From UBA1258 sp963643225 (lineage in GTDB: Bacteria > Bacillota > Clostridia > Lachnospirales > Lachnospiraceae): a DNA stretch of 64,000 bases. The notes under the pieces are model-generated. The model worked only from the letters and a program-made list of their open reading frames with translations, was not told the origin of the DNA and ran no database searches. Shown one piece after another: positions 26,129 through 34,054 of this stretch. The DNA is taken from the NCBI GenBank assembly GCA_963643225.1, contig CAVIIX010000001.1, forward strand, positions 1 to 64,000, in the 5' to 3' direction. How positions within the stretch are numbered: position 1 is the stretch's first letter; each line of letters begins with the position of its first letter. The translations under genes were made by a program, and so were the position numbers.

Positions 26129-26157
26129 GTTGATATTATATCAACGTATGATATAAT
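26129..26157 (+). promoter_or_regulatory. Promoter with palindromic operator of the type IV toxin-antitoxin pair
   Basis: TTGATA (26130-26135), 16 bases and an extended -10 TGA-TATAAT (26152-26157). The 17-base palindrome GTTGATAT-T-ATATCAAC (26129-26145) covers the -35. AbiEi-type antitoxins are known to repress their own promoter by binding inverted repeats, so this is a likely autoregulatory operator. The antitoxin start follows 58 bases later. Confidence 0.6.
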
Positions 26158-26214
26158 AATTACAAGAAATTAATTCGAAAGACGGAAAGAATATTTCTGA
26201 CAGTAGGAGGTTAC

Positions 26215-26865
26215 ATGAGTAAGCCATATGTAGAATATGTATGTGAATTGATAGCAAATCAGGAAACGGGAAAACCTATCTATGCACATGAAATCAGCAG
26301 ATGTGTGGCAGAGACATACAATATACCGTTAAAGAAGGCCGCAGGAGCAGTATCTGTTGCATGTAAGCGTATCATGGATGGAAAAATAATCCCTGAATTG
26401 AGGTTTTATCAGAAAGGGATTTATTATCGTGTGACAATAACTCCATTCGGTGAAACAGGCATTGATAAGGAACAACTTATAGAAGATAAATATTTAAAGA
26501 ATGACAACGGGTATGAAACAGGCTTAGTTGTATTACACAGACTGGGGCTTACAACACAGATGCCAAACGAAAGAATTCTGGCAACTAATAAAGCAGGGGA
26601 CTGTGCAAGAATGGATAAGAAGCTGGGAGTTGTGGTGCGACCTCCAAAGGTTGCAATTAGTGCAGATAATAAACAATATCTGAAGATACTTGATGTGTTG
26701 GATATGCTTGATAATGCTCCTGTAGATGCAGAACATCCATATAGAATTATTGGTGAGCACATTGAACGATTAGGCTTGGAATATGTCAGACTGCTTGCTT
26801 TAGCTAATAATTATTATAATCGTAACACAATTTTACAGTTAGCTCATGTGGCAGGAGGTCGATAA
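26215..26865 (+). CDS. DUF6088/AbiEi-like type IV antitoxin
   Basis: A 216-residue protein with an N-terminal winged-helix region (ETGKPIYAHEISRCVAETYN and KKAAGAVSVACKRIMDGKII) and a C-terminal alpha/beta domain. This is the architecture of AbiEi-like antitoxins and the DUF6088 family, which neutralise AbiEii nucleotidyltransferases and repress the operon. AGGAGG is 6 bases before the ATG. Its stop overlaps the start of the toxin gene by one base (TAATG), so the pair is coupled. It reads through intact, in contrast to its partner. Confidence 0.82.
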   Translation: MSKPYVEYVCELIANQETGKPIYAHEISRCVAETYNIPLKKAAGAVSVACKRIMDGKIIPELRFYQKGIYYRVTITPFGETGIDKEQLIEDKYLKNDNGYETGLVVLHRLGLTTQMPNERILATNKAGDCARMDKKLGVVVRPPKVAISADNKQYLKILDVLDMLDNAPVDAEHPYRIIGEHIERLGLEYVRLLALANNYYNRNTILQLAHVAGGR

Positions 26866-27913
26866 TGAAATTACACGAAGATGTAAATGCTTTCCTGGTG
26901 CTTATAAATGATATTCACAAAAAACAGGATATCGTCTTGATGTACTTGAAAAAGACTATTATGTAGTATTGATGTTAGAAGAATTAGCCCAAAAGCAGGA
27001 AGAAGGACTTCCTGCATACTTTAAAGGCGGAACGGCTTTGTATAAGGCTTTGCACACTACAAACAGGTTTTCAGAAGATATTGATCTGTCGGTTGATACA
27101 AGAGGATGCAGCAGGACACAAAATGATAGAAGACTGGAAAAAGCAACGAAGAAATATACTTCTCTAACTCGTGATGCAGGTCAAGGTGTTACAAATCGTT
27201 CAGAGGTTATAGCAGTATATTCTTATAAACCTGTAGCGGATTATGATAGGGATGATGTGTTGCAAAGATTTGGAAAATTGAAGATTGAAGCAACATCATT
27301 TACCATAAGTGAGCCGGTTACAAGTATGGAAGTTGCGGCTATGATATATGAGCTTGCAACAGAAGAACAGAAGAAGATTCTGGAAGAGATATATGATGTA
27401 AAACCATTTTGGGTACAAACAATTACATTGGAAAGAATCTTTGTAGATAAGCTTTTTGCGGCAGAGGCTTATGTGAGAAAAGCGGAAATAAAAAGCAGAG
27501 CATTTGAAGCTGCAAAACATATTTATGATTTAGCAGTCATGGGAAAACTTAAACAGATAATTTCCTTGATTAACAATGAAGAACCATTAGACAGGCTTCT
27601 TGATATCCGGATGAAAGAGGAAACTGGCAGACTGGATGGAGTTCCGGGATTGTTACCAAAAGAATTTACATTCTTTGAGAAGATAAAGAATAACAAACTG
27701 ATTATCAGCGCATATGAAACAATGCAGAGGCAGTATGTGTTAAGAGAATGTGACAGAATTCCCTACGGAACAGCTCTTAAAGAATTGGAAGATATCCAGC
27801 AGGCATTAAAGAAAAATGTTGCGTGGAATACTGTGATTGCACATGATATTAAGTCCTATAATGAGATACTGTCTGAACGAGATACTTCAAATCGTGGTGG
27901 CAGATCCAGATAA
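26865..27913 (+). pseudogene. AbiEii/AbiGii-type nucleotidyltransferase toxin, frameshifted near the N-terminus
   Basis: Translation from the ATG at 26865 gives MKLHEDVNAFLVLINDIHKK, then drops out of frame at a run of six A (26919-26924) and stops at 26964. One added A restores TGYRLDVLEKDYYVVLM, the normal AbiEii N-terminus, and the remaining frame is open to 27913. The core has FKGGTALYKAL and RFSEDIDLSVD, the GG/S and DxD nucleotidyltransferase motifs that bind NTP and metal. An in-frame ATG at 26972 could give a product without the first 35 residues, but it has no ribosome site. Either the toxin is inactivated or the A-run allows slippage. Confidence 0.8.
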
Positions 27914-27917
27914 GTAA

Positions 27918-28292
27918 GCTTTTATAAAATATGTTTCAGAAGATATTGGGTATAGTAGAGCCAGTATTTATCAATGGCGAAAGCGTTATTTAAAAGAAGG
28001 TACATTAGGTCTTATGAATCATAAAAATATTACTCCGGGAACATTAGTAGAAGGCTCAACTTCAAGTACAGATATTTCTTCAGATGATATAAATCAGTTG
28101 AAGGCCCAAATGCAAGATATGCAATTAGAAATAGATATTCTTAAAGAAACGATAAATGTATTAAAAAAAGACCCAGACATCGATCAGAATGCTCTCAGCA
28201 ACAGAGAAAAGGCAGTGATAATCGATGTCTTGAAAAATAAATACTCACTGCCGTTATTATTACAGAAGTTACAATCTACCAAGAATTTTTAA
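27918..28292 (+). pseudogene. IS3-family transposase remnant (OrfA end and OrfB beginning)
   Basis: The frame opens after a stop at 27915 and reads YVSEDIGYSRASIYQWRKRY, a helix-turn-helix typical of IS3 OrfA, then a coiled coil (QLKAQMQDMQLEIDILKETI) and ALSNREKAVIIDVLKNKYSL, normally the start of the OrfB region. It ends at 28292, long before any DDE domain. No start codon or catalytic part remains, so this is a piece of an IS3 element cut at both ends. Confidence 0.75.
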
Positions 28293-28357
28293 CACGCCGT
28301 GAGCAAGAAATCCCCCACCTCTTAGGTGGCGGTATGAATTGCGATAAACACGGCGTT
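28291..28357. repeat. Nested inverted repeat with IS605-type hairpin
   Basis: Outer arms ACGCCGTG (28294-28301) and CACGGCGT (28349-28356) enclose an inner hairpin CCACCT-CTT-AGGTGG (28315-28329) with flanking C/G-rich bases, of the sort seen at ends of IS200/IS605 elements. It looks like an older hairpin with a small palindrome-type remnant in its loop. A T-rich stretch follows, so it may also terminate transcription. Confidence 0.5.
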
Positions 28358-28410
28358 TCTTGATTTTTGTATCTCATAGCATTACAATCTTTATTATAAA
28401 TCAGCCGTAT

Positions 28411-28553
28411 TTATAAAAGCTCAAAAAAACCCACTGTCTTTAGGCAGTTGGTGCTCCCCGCGAGGTGTTTTGTTACAAGATAAGTACCTCGTTGGGCACG
28501 TAGTGCCGCTTTTAGTAGAGCCATAGCGAAGCGAATTGCGAATATCATTGACC
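28411..28553 (+). repeat. Dispersed repeat family I, full copy (right boundary of the toxin-antitoxin segment)
   Basis: Plus-strand copy, nearly identical to the minus-strand copy at 25977-26120, with the same closing stem, three hairpins and tail. The two enclose the antitoxin, the toxin pseudogene and the IS3 remnant in inverted orientation. A further hairpin with TTATAAG/CTTATAA arms (about 28560-28588) follows. The stretch from here to the tnpB start contains no gene. Confidence 0.85.
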
Positions 28554-28717
28554 AATGCTTATAAGTCTGCAAGCAGCAGGCTTATAAAAAAGGAATTTCC
28601 TCAGATACGCAAATTTCTCTGGAAAGAGATGTTCTGATCGCCGAGTTTTTGCCTGCTGACCACGGGTGGAGCCACCGTAGATATTATCAAACAGTATATA
28701 ATATCAAGGTAAGAAAG

Positions 28718-29862
28718 ATGGCAAACAAAGCAATTAAGTACCGATTATATCCTACAACTGAACAAAGTGTTATATTTGCTAAGACATTTGGTTGTTGCCG
28801 CAAGGTCTATAATCTCATGCTGTCTGACAAGATTGAAAGCTATAAGTCTACAGGGAAATTTGCAATTGTTACTCCCGCTAAATACAAGAAAGATTATTCA
28901 TATCTCAAAGAAGTGACAGTCTTGCCCTTGCCAATACGCAGTTAAATTTACAAGGAGCTTTTAGAAACTGTTTTGGCAAATCTCGTAAGAAACAAAATGG
29001 CTTTCCAAAATTCAAATCAGCAAAGCACAGCAGAAAATCATATACCATCAACAATCAGAAAGGTACGGTTGCTTTTGCAGATAATAGCATTAAGTTACCT
29101 AAAATCGGTTTTGTAAAAGCTGTTATCCATCGCAAGCCTGATGATAGTTGGATTATCAAGTCAGCTACGGTATCACAGGAATCGGACGGTAAATACTATG
29201 TATCTGTGCTTTTTGAATTCGATAATCCTGTGAATACCTATGTAGCAGATAAGACCAAAGCTATAGGTTTAGACTATGCTTCTGATGGGCTTTATGTTGA
29301 TGATAAAGGCAATATCGGCACTAATCATAGGTATTATAGAGAAAGCCATAATAAACTTGCCAAAGAGCAGCGAAAGCTTTCCCGTATGGTAGGTTCACAA
29401 AAAGGTGAAACGAAATCAAACAACTATATGAAGCAACTTCGTAAAGTAAATAAAATCCATAGACATATATCAAATCAGAGATTGGATAATCTGCATAAAA
29501 TATCTACTGAGATAGCCAATCAGTATGATGTCGTATGTGTGGAGTCCTTGAACATGAAATCTATGTCTAATAAAGGTTTTGGCAATGGCAAAGCTACTCT
29601 TGACAATGGATATGGTATGTTCCTGTCCATGCTTGAATACAAACTTGCTGATAGAGGAAAATATCTTATCAAAGTTGATAAGTGGTTTCCATCAAGTCAG
29701 ATATGCCATTGTTGCGGTAGTGTTCATTCTGAAATGAAAGACCTGCGTATTCGTACAATGAATTGTAATTGTGGTCTTACAATCAGTCGTGACCAGAATG
29801 CTGCAATAAATATAAAGAATGAAGGACTACGTATACTAAGTTCGAAAACTTTTGTAGCGTAA
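28718..29862 (+). pseudogene. tnpB: TnpB RNA-guided nuclease, single-base frameshift
   Basis: The ATG at 28718 (AAGGTAAG upstream) gives MANKAIKYRLYPTTEQSVIF, a normal TnpB start. At about 28915 the frame breaks: GAAGTGACAGTC appears to have lost one G, since GTG-GAC-AGT would continue as DSLALANTQLNL. From there the frame is open to 29862. The nuclease parts remain: GLDYASDG (first RuvC Asp), VCVESLNMKSMS (Glu), the zinc finger CHCCGSVHSEM...CNCG and SRDQNAAINI (last Asp). The gene is therefore almost intact and needs one base change to be full length. It is likely inactive at present unless frameshifting occurs. Confidence 0.85.
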
Positions 29863-30006
29863 ACTTTATGATAACTGGTAGGCTAGGAACTAGTCGAACC
29901 TAACGCTTGTGGACACTGTGTAAGACTTTGCAGTATCGTAAGGTATTAGCCAAGCAGTAGTGGTTGAAGCAAGAAGCTCCGACTTCTATAAGTCGGAGTA
30001 GTTCAC
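29863..30006 (+). ncRNA. Probable omega RNA (reRNA) scaffold of the TnpB element
   Basis: The 140 bases between the tnpB stop and the right-end hairpin are non-coding and rich in short complementary segments (for example TAGGCTAGGAACTAG and CGAACCTAACG), and finish with the right-end hairpin at 29977-29998. In characterised IS605 elements the guide RNA covers the 3' end of tnpB and the right end, with the guide taken from the flank; here the flank would start at about 30007. This is placement by analogy. Confidence 0.5.
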
Positions 30007-30036
30007 GAAAGACAAATAATTAAACGGAGATACGTA

Positions 30037-30687
30037 ATGCAGATTAAAAAAGAACAGGTTGAAACACTTCTTAATACAAAATTTTTAAAGGTGTACGACC
30101 TTCAATACGATAAAGATAAGCATTATTATGATGCCACACGAAGAGATTTGGAGGCTCTTACAGCAATAAAGAGCGATGAAGAATTTTCTGATCTTGAAGC
30201 GGATGCAGCAACCTGCTATGTGGTGCTTGTGACCCCTAGGGAGGAACCAAGGCTGCTGCTTCACTATGAATACAGATATCCCTGCGGCCATTATCTTTTA
30301 TCGGTTCCTGCAGGCTTAATTGATAAAGAAGATAAGGGAAAAGAAAATGCTTTAATCATTACGGCAGAACGGGAAATAAAAGAAGAAACAGGAATTAAGG
30401 TATCTGAAAATGATAAAATTTTTGAAATTAATCATTGTGTTTTTTCAACTCCTGGCTTAACTGATGAGTCAAACGGTCTTGTTGGTGCTATAATATATTT
30501 AAAGGATTTATTTTCACTTACAAACGACAATGCAGAGGGCAGTGAGGCCTTTGGTAATTTTCTTTTGGTGACAAAGGAAGAAGCGCTTAAGCTTTTAAAA
30601 ACCGGTAAGGATGAAAACAACAATTTCTATCCCATGTACACATGGGGAGCTTTAATGTGGTTTGTAAGCGATATGTGGAGGGAATAA
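30037..30687 (+). CDS. Nudix hydrolase, ADP-ribose pyrophosphatase-like
   Basis: A 216-residue Nudix enzyme, likely to hydrolyse ADP-ribose or a related nucleoside diphosphate sugar. The Nudix box is seen in AEREIKEETGIKV (about residues 109-121), preceded by SVPAGLIDKEDKGKENAL, with a somewhat long spacing after the first Gly. EPRLLLHYEYRYPCGHYLLS is like the strand region of ADP-ribose pyrophosphatases. ACGGAGA stands 8 bases before the start. The FRG gene begins at the base after its stop, so the two make one transcript. No separate promoter remains between it and the TnpB element. Confidence 0.85.
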   Translation: MQIKKEQVETLLNTKFLKVYDLQYDKDKHYYDATRRDLEALTAIKSDEEFSDLEADAATCYVVLVTPREEPRLLLHYEYRYPCGHYLLSVPAGLIDKEDKGKENALIITAEREIKEETGIKVSENDKIFEINHCVFSTPGLTDESNGLVGAIIYLKDLFSLTNDNAEGSEAFGNFLLVTKEEALKLLKTGKDENNNFYPMYTWGALMWFVSDMWRE

Positions 30688-31503
30688 ATGATTAAGAATG
30701 TTAAAATCGAGACAATCGAGGATGTACTTCCGTTAATTACAGAGCAGGAATACAGACCGGATTTAGGAAGAAACAGAAGCCTTTATTTATACAGAGGTAT
30801 GACGGACGTAGACTTTAAAATATATACAAGTCTTTCTAGAAACTGTAAGGAAAATAAAAAAGAGCTTGAACCCTGTATACTATCTAATTTCACAAAATAC
30901 GGAGCACTGGAAGATCCTTTGATTGAAAGAAGCGTATGGAGACAGATGATTTTAGGACAGCATCACGGACTTCCCACGCGACTTCTTGACTGGTCACAGT
31001 CTCCGCTTATTGCTCTTCATTTTGCTACAACAGAGCATAATTTGGATAAGATGGAAGACCACGACTGCGTAATATGGCGTATTGATATTAAGGAGCTTCA
31101 TGCAATGCTTCCGGGAAGATACAAAAAGGTTTTATCCGATAATCAGACATCGGTATTTACCGTTAACATGCTTAACGAGGTGGCGGCCAATTTAGACCAG
31201 TATGATGAGGATATGCAGGATAAGGCAATGGTAGTGGTAGAGCCTCCTTCAATCGACCCTCGAATTGTTAATCAGTATTCCTTTTTTGCAATTGTTCCTA
31301 ACGACATTGACGATATTGAAGGCTTTTTTGATGAATATACAAGCAATACCGTAAGATATGTCATCAGTAAGGATTTGCGCTGGCGTATAAGAGACATGCT
31401 TGACCAGCAGAATATTTCAGAGCGTATTCTATATTCCGGCCTTGATGGCTTATCAAAATGGCTTGGAAGACATTATTACGTAAAGGATAAAAACGATAAA
31501 TAA
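30688..31503 (+). CDS. FRG domain-containing protein
   Basis: A 271-residue protein with an FRG domain: LYLYRGMTDVDFKIYTSLSR (the F/Y-R-G motif at about residues 33-35) and LGQHHGLPTRLLDWSQSPLI then ALHFATTEH. The function of FRG domains is not settled; they are common in accessory regions. The gene abuts the Nudix gene without a gap, with GGAGGG in the end of that gene as ribosome site, and ends at a bidirectional terminator. Confidence 0.85.
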   Translation: MIKNVKIETIEDVLPLITEQEYRPDLGRNRSLYLYRGMTDVDFKIYTSLSRNCKENKKELEPCILSNFTKYGALEDPLIERSVWRQMILGQHHGLPTRLLDWSQSPLIALHFATTEHNLDKMEDHDCVIWRIDIKELHAMLPGRYKKVLSDNQTSVFTVNMLNEVAANLDQYDEDMQDKAMVVVEPPSIDPRIVNQYSFFAIVPNDIDDIEGFFDEYTSNTVRYVISKDLRWRIRDMLDQQNISERILYSGLDGLSKWLGRHYYVKDKNDK

Positions 31504-31515
31504 AAATCGATAAAT

Positions 31516-31550
31516 AAAAAAACACCTTAGGGATTTTCTAAGGTGTTTTT
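31516..31550. terminator. Bidirectional terminator between FRG gene and ABC operon
   Basis: AACACCTTAG (31521-31530) pairs with CTAAGGTGTT (31538-31547). A-run before and T-run after allow it to work for both converging transcripts. Confidence 0.88.
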
Positions 31551-31589
31551 TAGTTTTGCTAATTATATATTAAAATATAAGCTTCAAAA

Positions 31590-33176
31590 TTATCTGGTCT
31601 TTTTCTTCGACCATAGGAAGTATACACCTATAAATACCCATACTGCAATCAAAACCGAAATTAAAATTTTTGAGGTTATGGGCAGTGGTCCTAAGTCTTC
31701 AGTAAAGGTCTGGCTTCCGACTGAATCCAAATGATACAGAGAAACCGTGTTATCATAAAGCTTTTGAATATAGTCTGCATCAACAGCTTCTTTTCTTTTG
31801 ACGGATTTTGTGACACTTTCTATTAAGCTTCCGCAGGCTTCTCTTAAGGAAGCGGAGCCGTTAAACACAGGGGTAATAAAGGTGTTTTCTGTATTATTAA
31901 TTAAAAGACGTGTTGCATCGATTTTAATGCTGTAGTGAGTGTCATCGTCTTCCCCGCTTTTTGATAAATAATCAAGATATTCAGGTGAATTCTGAGCCTT
32001 TAATGTAACCGGTACATAGCCTTCTGTTTCTGCATAGCCTGTCTGAATATCATTTGTCAAAAGAAACTGGGTAAAGAGCCAGGAAGCAAGTACTTCTCCG
32101 TCATCCTCTTTATTAAAGATACAAATGGAAGGGCCCTGGGAAATCATAACAGGGTTTTGGGTATCATATTGAGGAATTGGTCTTACAACGGTTTCAAATT
32201 CCACAAGCTGGTCTTTACTGATATCAAGTAAGGGTGCCTTGCATCCCATCCAGGTAGAGCCCGCAGTTGAATCGATTGCAAAAATACACTGGCCTGCATT
32301 TAAAAAATTGGCAGGATAGCTTGAAATCTTAAAGGTAGAGAAGGACCCTGTTGAAGCGTGAAGGGCTATAGTATTTAAAATTTCGGTCGTAGTATCGTTA
32401 AATAAATAAATGTTTCCGTCTTCATCCGATATCTTTTCGTTCTGCTGCTTAAGCATCTGAATCATCATGTTATCGGTTGATTTATAGATGAAGGGAATGA
32501 GGACGTTTTGGTTATTTAATTTAAAGGTGCCGTCTTCATTTTTCTCAACTGCCTTTTCTGATACCTCCCACACAAAGTCCCAGGTGACTACATCCGGCAC
32601 CTCATAGCCTAAGGCGTTAACGAAGTCTTTGTTAATGTAAAGGGCCTCGGTTGAACGCATATAGGGAACGGCATAATAGCTTCCGTACAGCTTACATTCT
32701 TCTAAAAATTCAGGCACCATTTCTGAAAAAGTGGGAGCATCAAAATCAATTTCACTTCCGTTTAGACCGAATTTTTCATCGGTTAAAAGCTCATCCAAGG
32801 GCACCACCACGTTATCGCCTTCCATATAGGTAGCAATGTGGTCTGGATAGGTAATGCACACATTAGGTGTAGTCTGAGTTGAAATATTTGTGATAACGTC
32901 GTTATAAATTTTTGAATAGTCTGTATAAAGTCTTGTATTTACCTTTATGTTAGGATATATCTTTTCAAATTCGGTAACGGCACGCTCATAAATTTCTGTC
33001 TGGGCTTTGTTTGTATCGTTTTTTGCCCAAAAGGTAATTTCGTACTGCTTTGAAGTGTCGAAATTTTCTGGAATTTTAAATTCCTCAAAGCTTTTATTCC
33101 CATGGCAGCCTGTTAAAGAAAAGGCTGTCAAAAGTAAAAGTATGGCAAAAGAAAATTTTGATTTTGAATTAATCAT
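31590..33176 (-). CDS. ABC transporter extracellular solute-binding lipoprotein (family 1) with C-terminal membrane helix
   Basis: A 528-residue sugar-type solute-binding protein (UgpB/MalE family). The signal peptide ends in a lipobox (LTGC, Cys about residue 24). The binding fold follows (YEITFWAKNDTNKAQTEIYE, PNVCITYPDHIATYMEGDNV, VPYMRSTEALYINKDFV). Unusually, residues about 500-522 form a hydrophobic helix ahead of WSKKKTR, so the protein could be held to the membrane at both ends. It is last in the operon. Its ATG overlaps the permease stop by 4 bases, with AGGAGG just upstream. The sugar is unknown. Confidence 0.88.
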   Translation of the reverse strand: MINSKSKFSFAILLLLTAFSLTGCHGNKSFEEFKIPENFDTSKQYEITFWAKNDTNKAQTEIYERAVTEFEKIYPNIKVNTRLYTDYSKIYNDVITNISTQTTPNVCITYPDHIATYMEGDNVVVPLDELLTDEKFGLNGSEIDFDAPTFSEMVPEFLEECKLYGSYYAVPYMRSTEALYINKDFVNALGYEVPDVVTWDFVWEVSEKAVEKNEDGTFKLNNQNVLIPFIYKSTDNMMIQMLKQQNEKISDEDGNIYLFNDTTTEILNTIALHASTGSFSTFKISSYPANFLNAGQCIFAIDSTAGSTWMGCKAPLLDISKDQLVEFETVVRPIPQYDTQNPVMISQGPSICIFNKEDDGEVLASWLFTQFLLTNDIQTGYAETEGYVPVTLKAQNSPEYLDYLSKSGEDDDTHYSIKIDATRLLINNTENTFITPVFNGSASLREACGSLIESVTKSVKRKEAVDADYIQKLYDNTVSLYHLDSVGSQTFTEDLGPLPITSKILISVLIAVWVFIGVYFLWSKKKTR

Positions 33177-34051
33177 CCCTTTGTACCTCCTCTTGATACG
33201 CCTTCCATAATCTTTTTATGGAATATTAAAAAGATTATTATAAGAGGCACTGAAATTACCACAACGGCAGCCATCATGGCAGGTATGTTTTCTCGACCGA
33301 AGCCGTTTTCACGTATTTCCTGTATTCCGTTTGAAACAAGGAAATAATCTGAGTCATCTGTTACAAGACGTGGCCATACGTAAGAATTCCAGCATTCGAT
33401 AATCTTTAAAATAACTATCGTTATTATTGTGGGCTTACATATAGGCACCATTACCTTAAGCAGGTATTTTAAATCTGAGGTGCCGTCTACCTTGGCAGCT
33501 TTATATAATTCCCTGGGCACCTGTTCGAAATTTTCTTTTAACAGATAAATATAGAAAACCGAGGCGACAGACGGAAGTATGAGACCAGTAAAGGTGTTGC
33601 GCATATCCCAGTTTGTGATGGTGACGTAATTTGTAATAACCACAAGCTCTGTAGGAATCATCATTAAAGCTAAAAACAAAGCGAAGGTTAAAGCCTTGCC
33701 TTTAAAATCCAAAATTGCAAAAGCGTAGGCTGCAAGGACCGTTACCACAAGCATCACTGCAGTTGTAATAAGGGTAAATATGATGGTATTTAAAAAATAT
33801 TTTCCTAAAGATACGGTTGTAAAGGCATCCACGTAATTCTGAATTGTAGGGGATGCAGCATAAAATTTAGGAATGTATTCTGAATTGTAGGAGCCGTAGC
33901 TTTTTATGGAGGTAAGTATCATCCAGTAAAAGGGGAAGAGCACGATCAAAGCCCAAAGTGATAATAAAACGTAGGTAATGGTCTTTGATATATTAGTACG
34001 TGCTCTGGAACTTTTTTCAATTTTAACCAATTCTGAATCAGCCATGTGCAC
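33173..34051 (-). CDS. ABC transporter permease (MalG/UgpE-like)
   Basis: A 292-residue inner permease with six membrane helices. The EAA loop that docks onto the ATPase is visible as EQVPRELYKAAKVDGTSDLK (about residues 181-200). The N-terminus carries a basic cytoplasmic stretch before the first helix. It pairs with the permease encoded 3 bases upstream to form the channel, and its stop overlaps the start of the binding-protein gene. Confidence 0.92.
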   Translation of the reverse strand: MHMADSELVKIEKSSRARTNISKTITYVLLSLWALIVLFPFYWMILTSIKSYGSYNSEYIPKFYAASPTIQNYVDAFTTVSLGKYFLNTIIFTLITTAVMLVVTVLAAYAFAILDFKGKALTFALFLALMMIPTELVVITNYVTITNWDMRNTFTGLILPSVASVFYIYLLKENFEQVPRELYKAAKVDGTSDLKYLLKVMVPICKPTIITIVILKIIECWNSYVWPRLVTDDSDYFLVSNGIQEIRENGFGRENIPAMMAAVVVISVPLIIIFLIFHKKIMEGVSRGGTKG

Positions 34052-34054
34052 CTC

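Larger units (their letters stand above)
28636..30007 (+). mobile_element. IS605/IS1341-type element with tnpB only
   Basis: The tnpB-like gene is framed by a subterminal hairpin ACGGGTGG-AG-CCACCGT (28662-28678) on the left and CTCCGACTT-CTAT-AAGTCGGAG (29977-29998) on the right, as in IS200/IS605 elements. No tnpA is present, so it cannot move by itself. The outer limits are approximate. It lies 30 bases before the Nudix gene, whose promoter it may have displaced. Confidence 0.65.

Noticed and set aside
26969..27913. Taking the toxin as an intact gene starting at 26969
   Set aside because: The TTG/ATG there lacks a ribosome site and would drop conserved N-terminal residues that are present upstream in another frame; a frameshifted gene from 26865 fits better.
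31543..31734. Plus-strand frame after the FRG gene
   Set aside because: It begins after the terminator and lies opposite the binding-protein gene, with no ribosome site.
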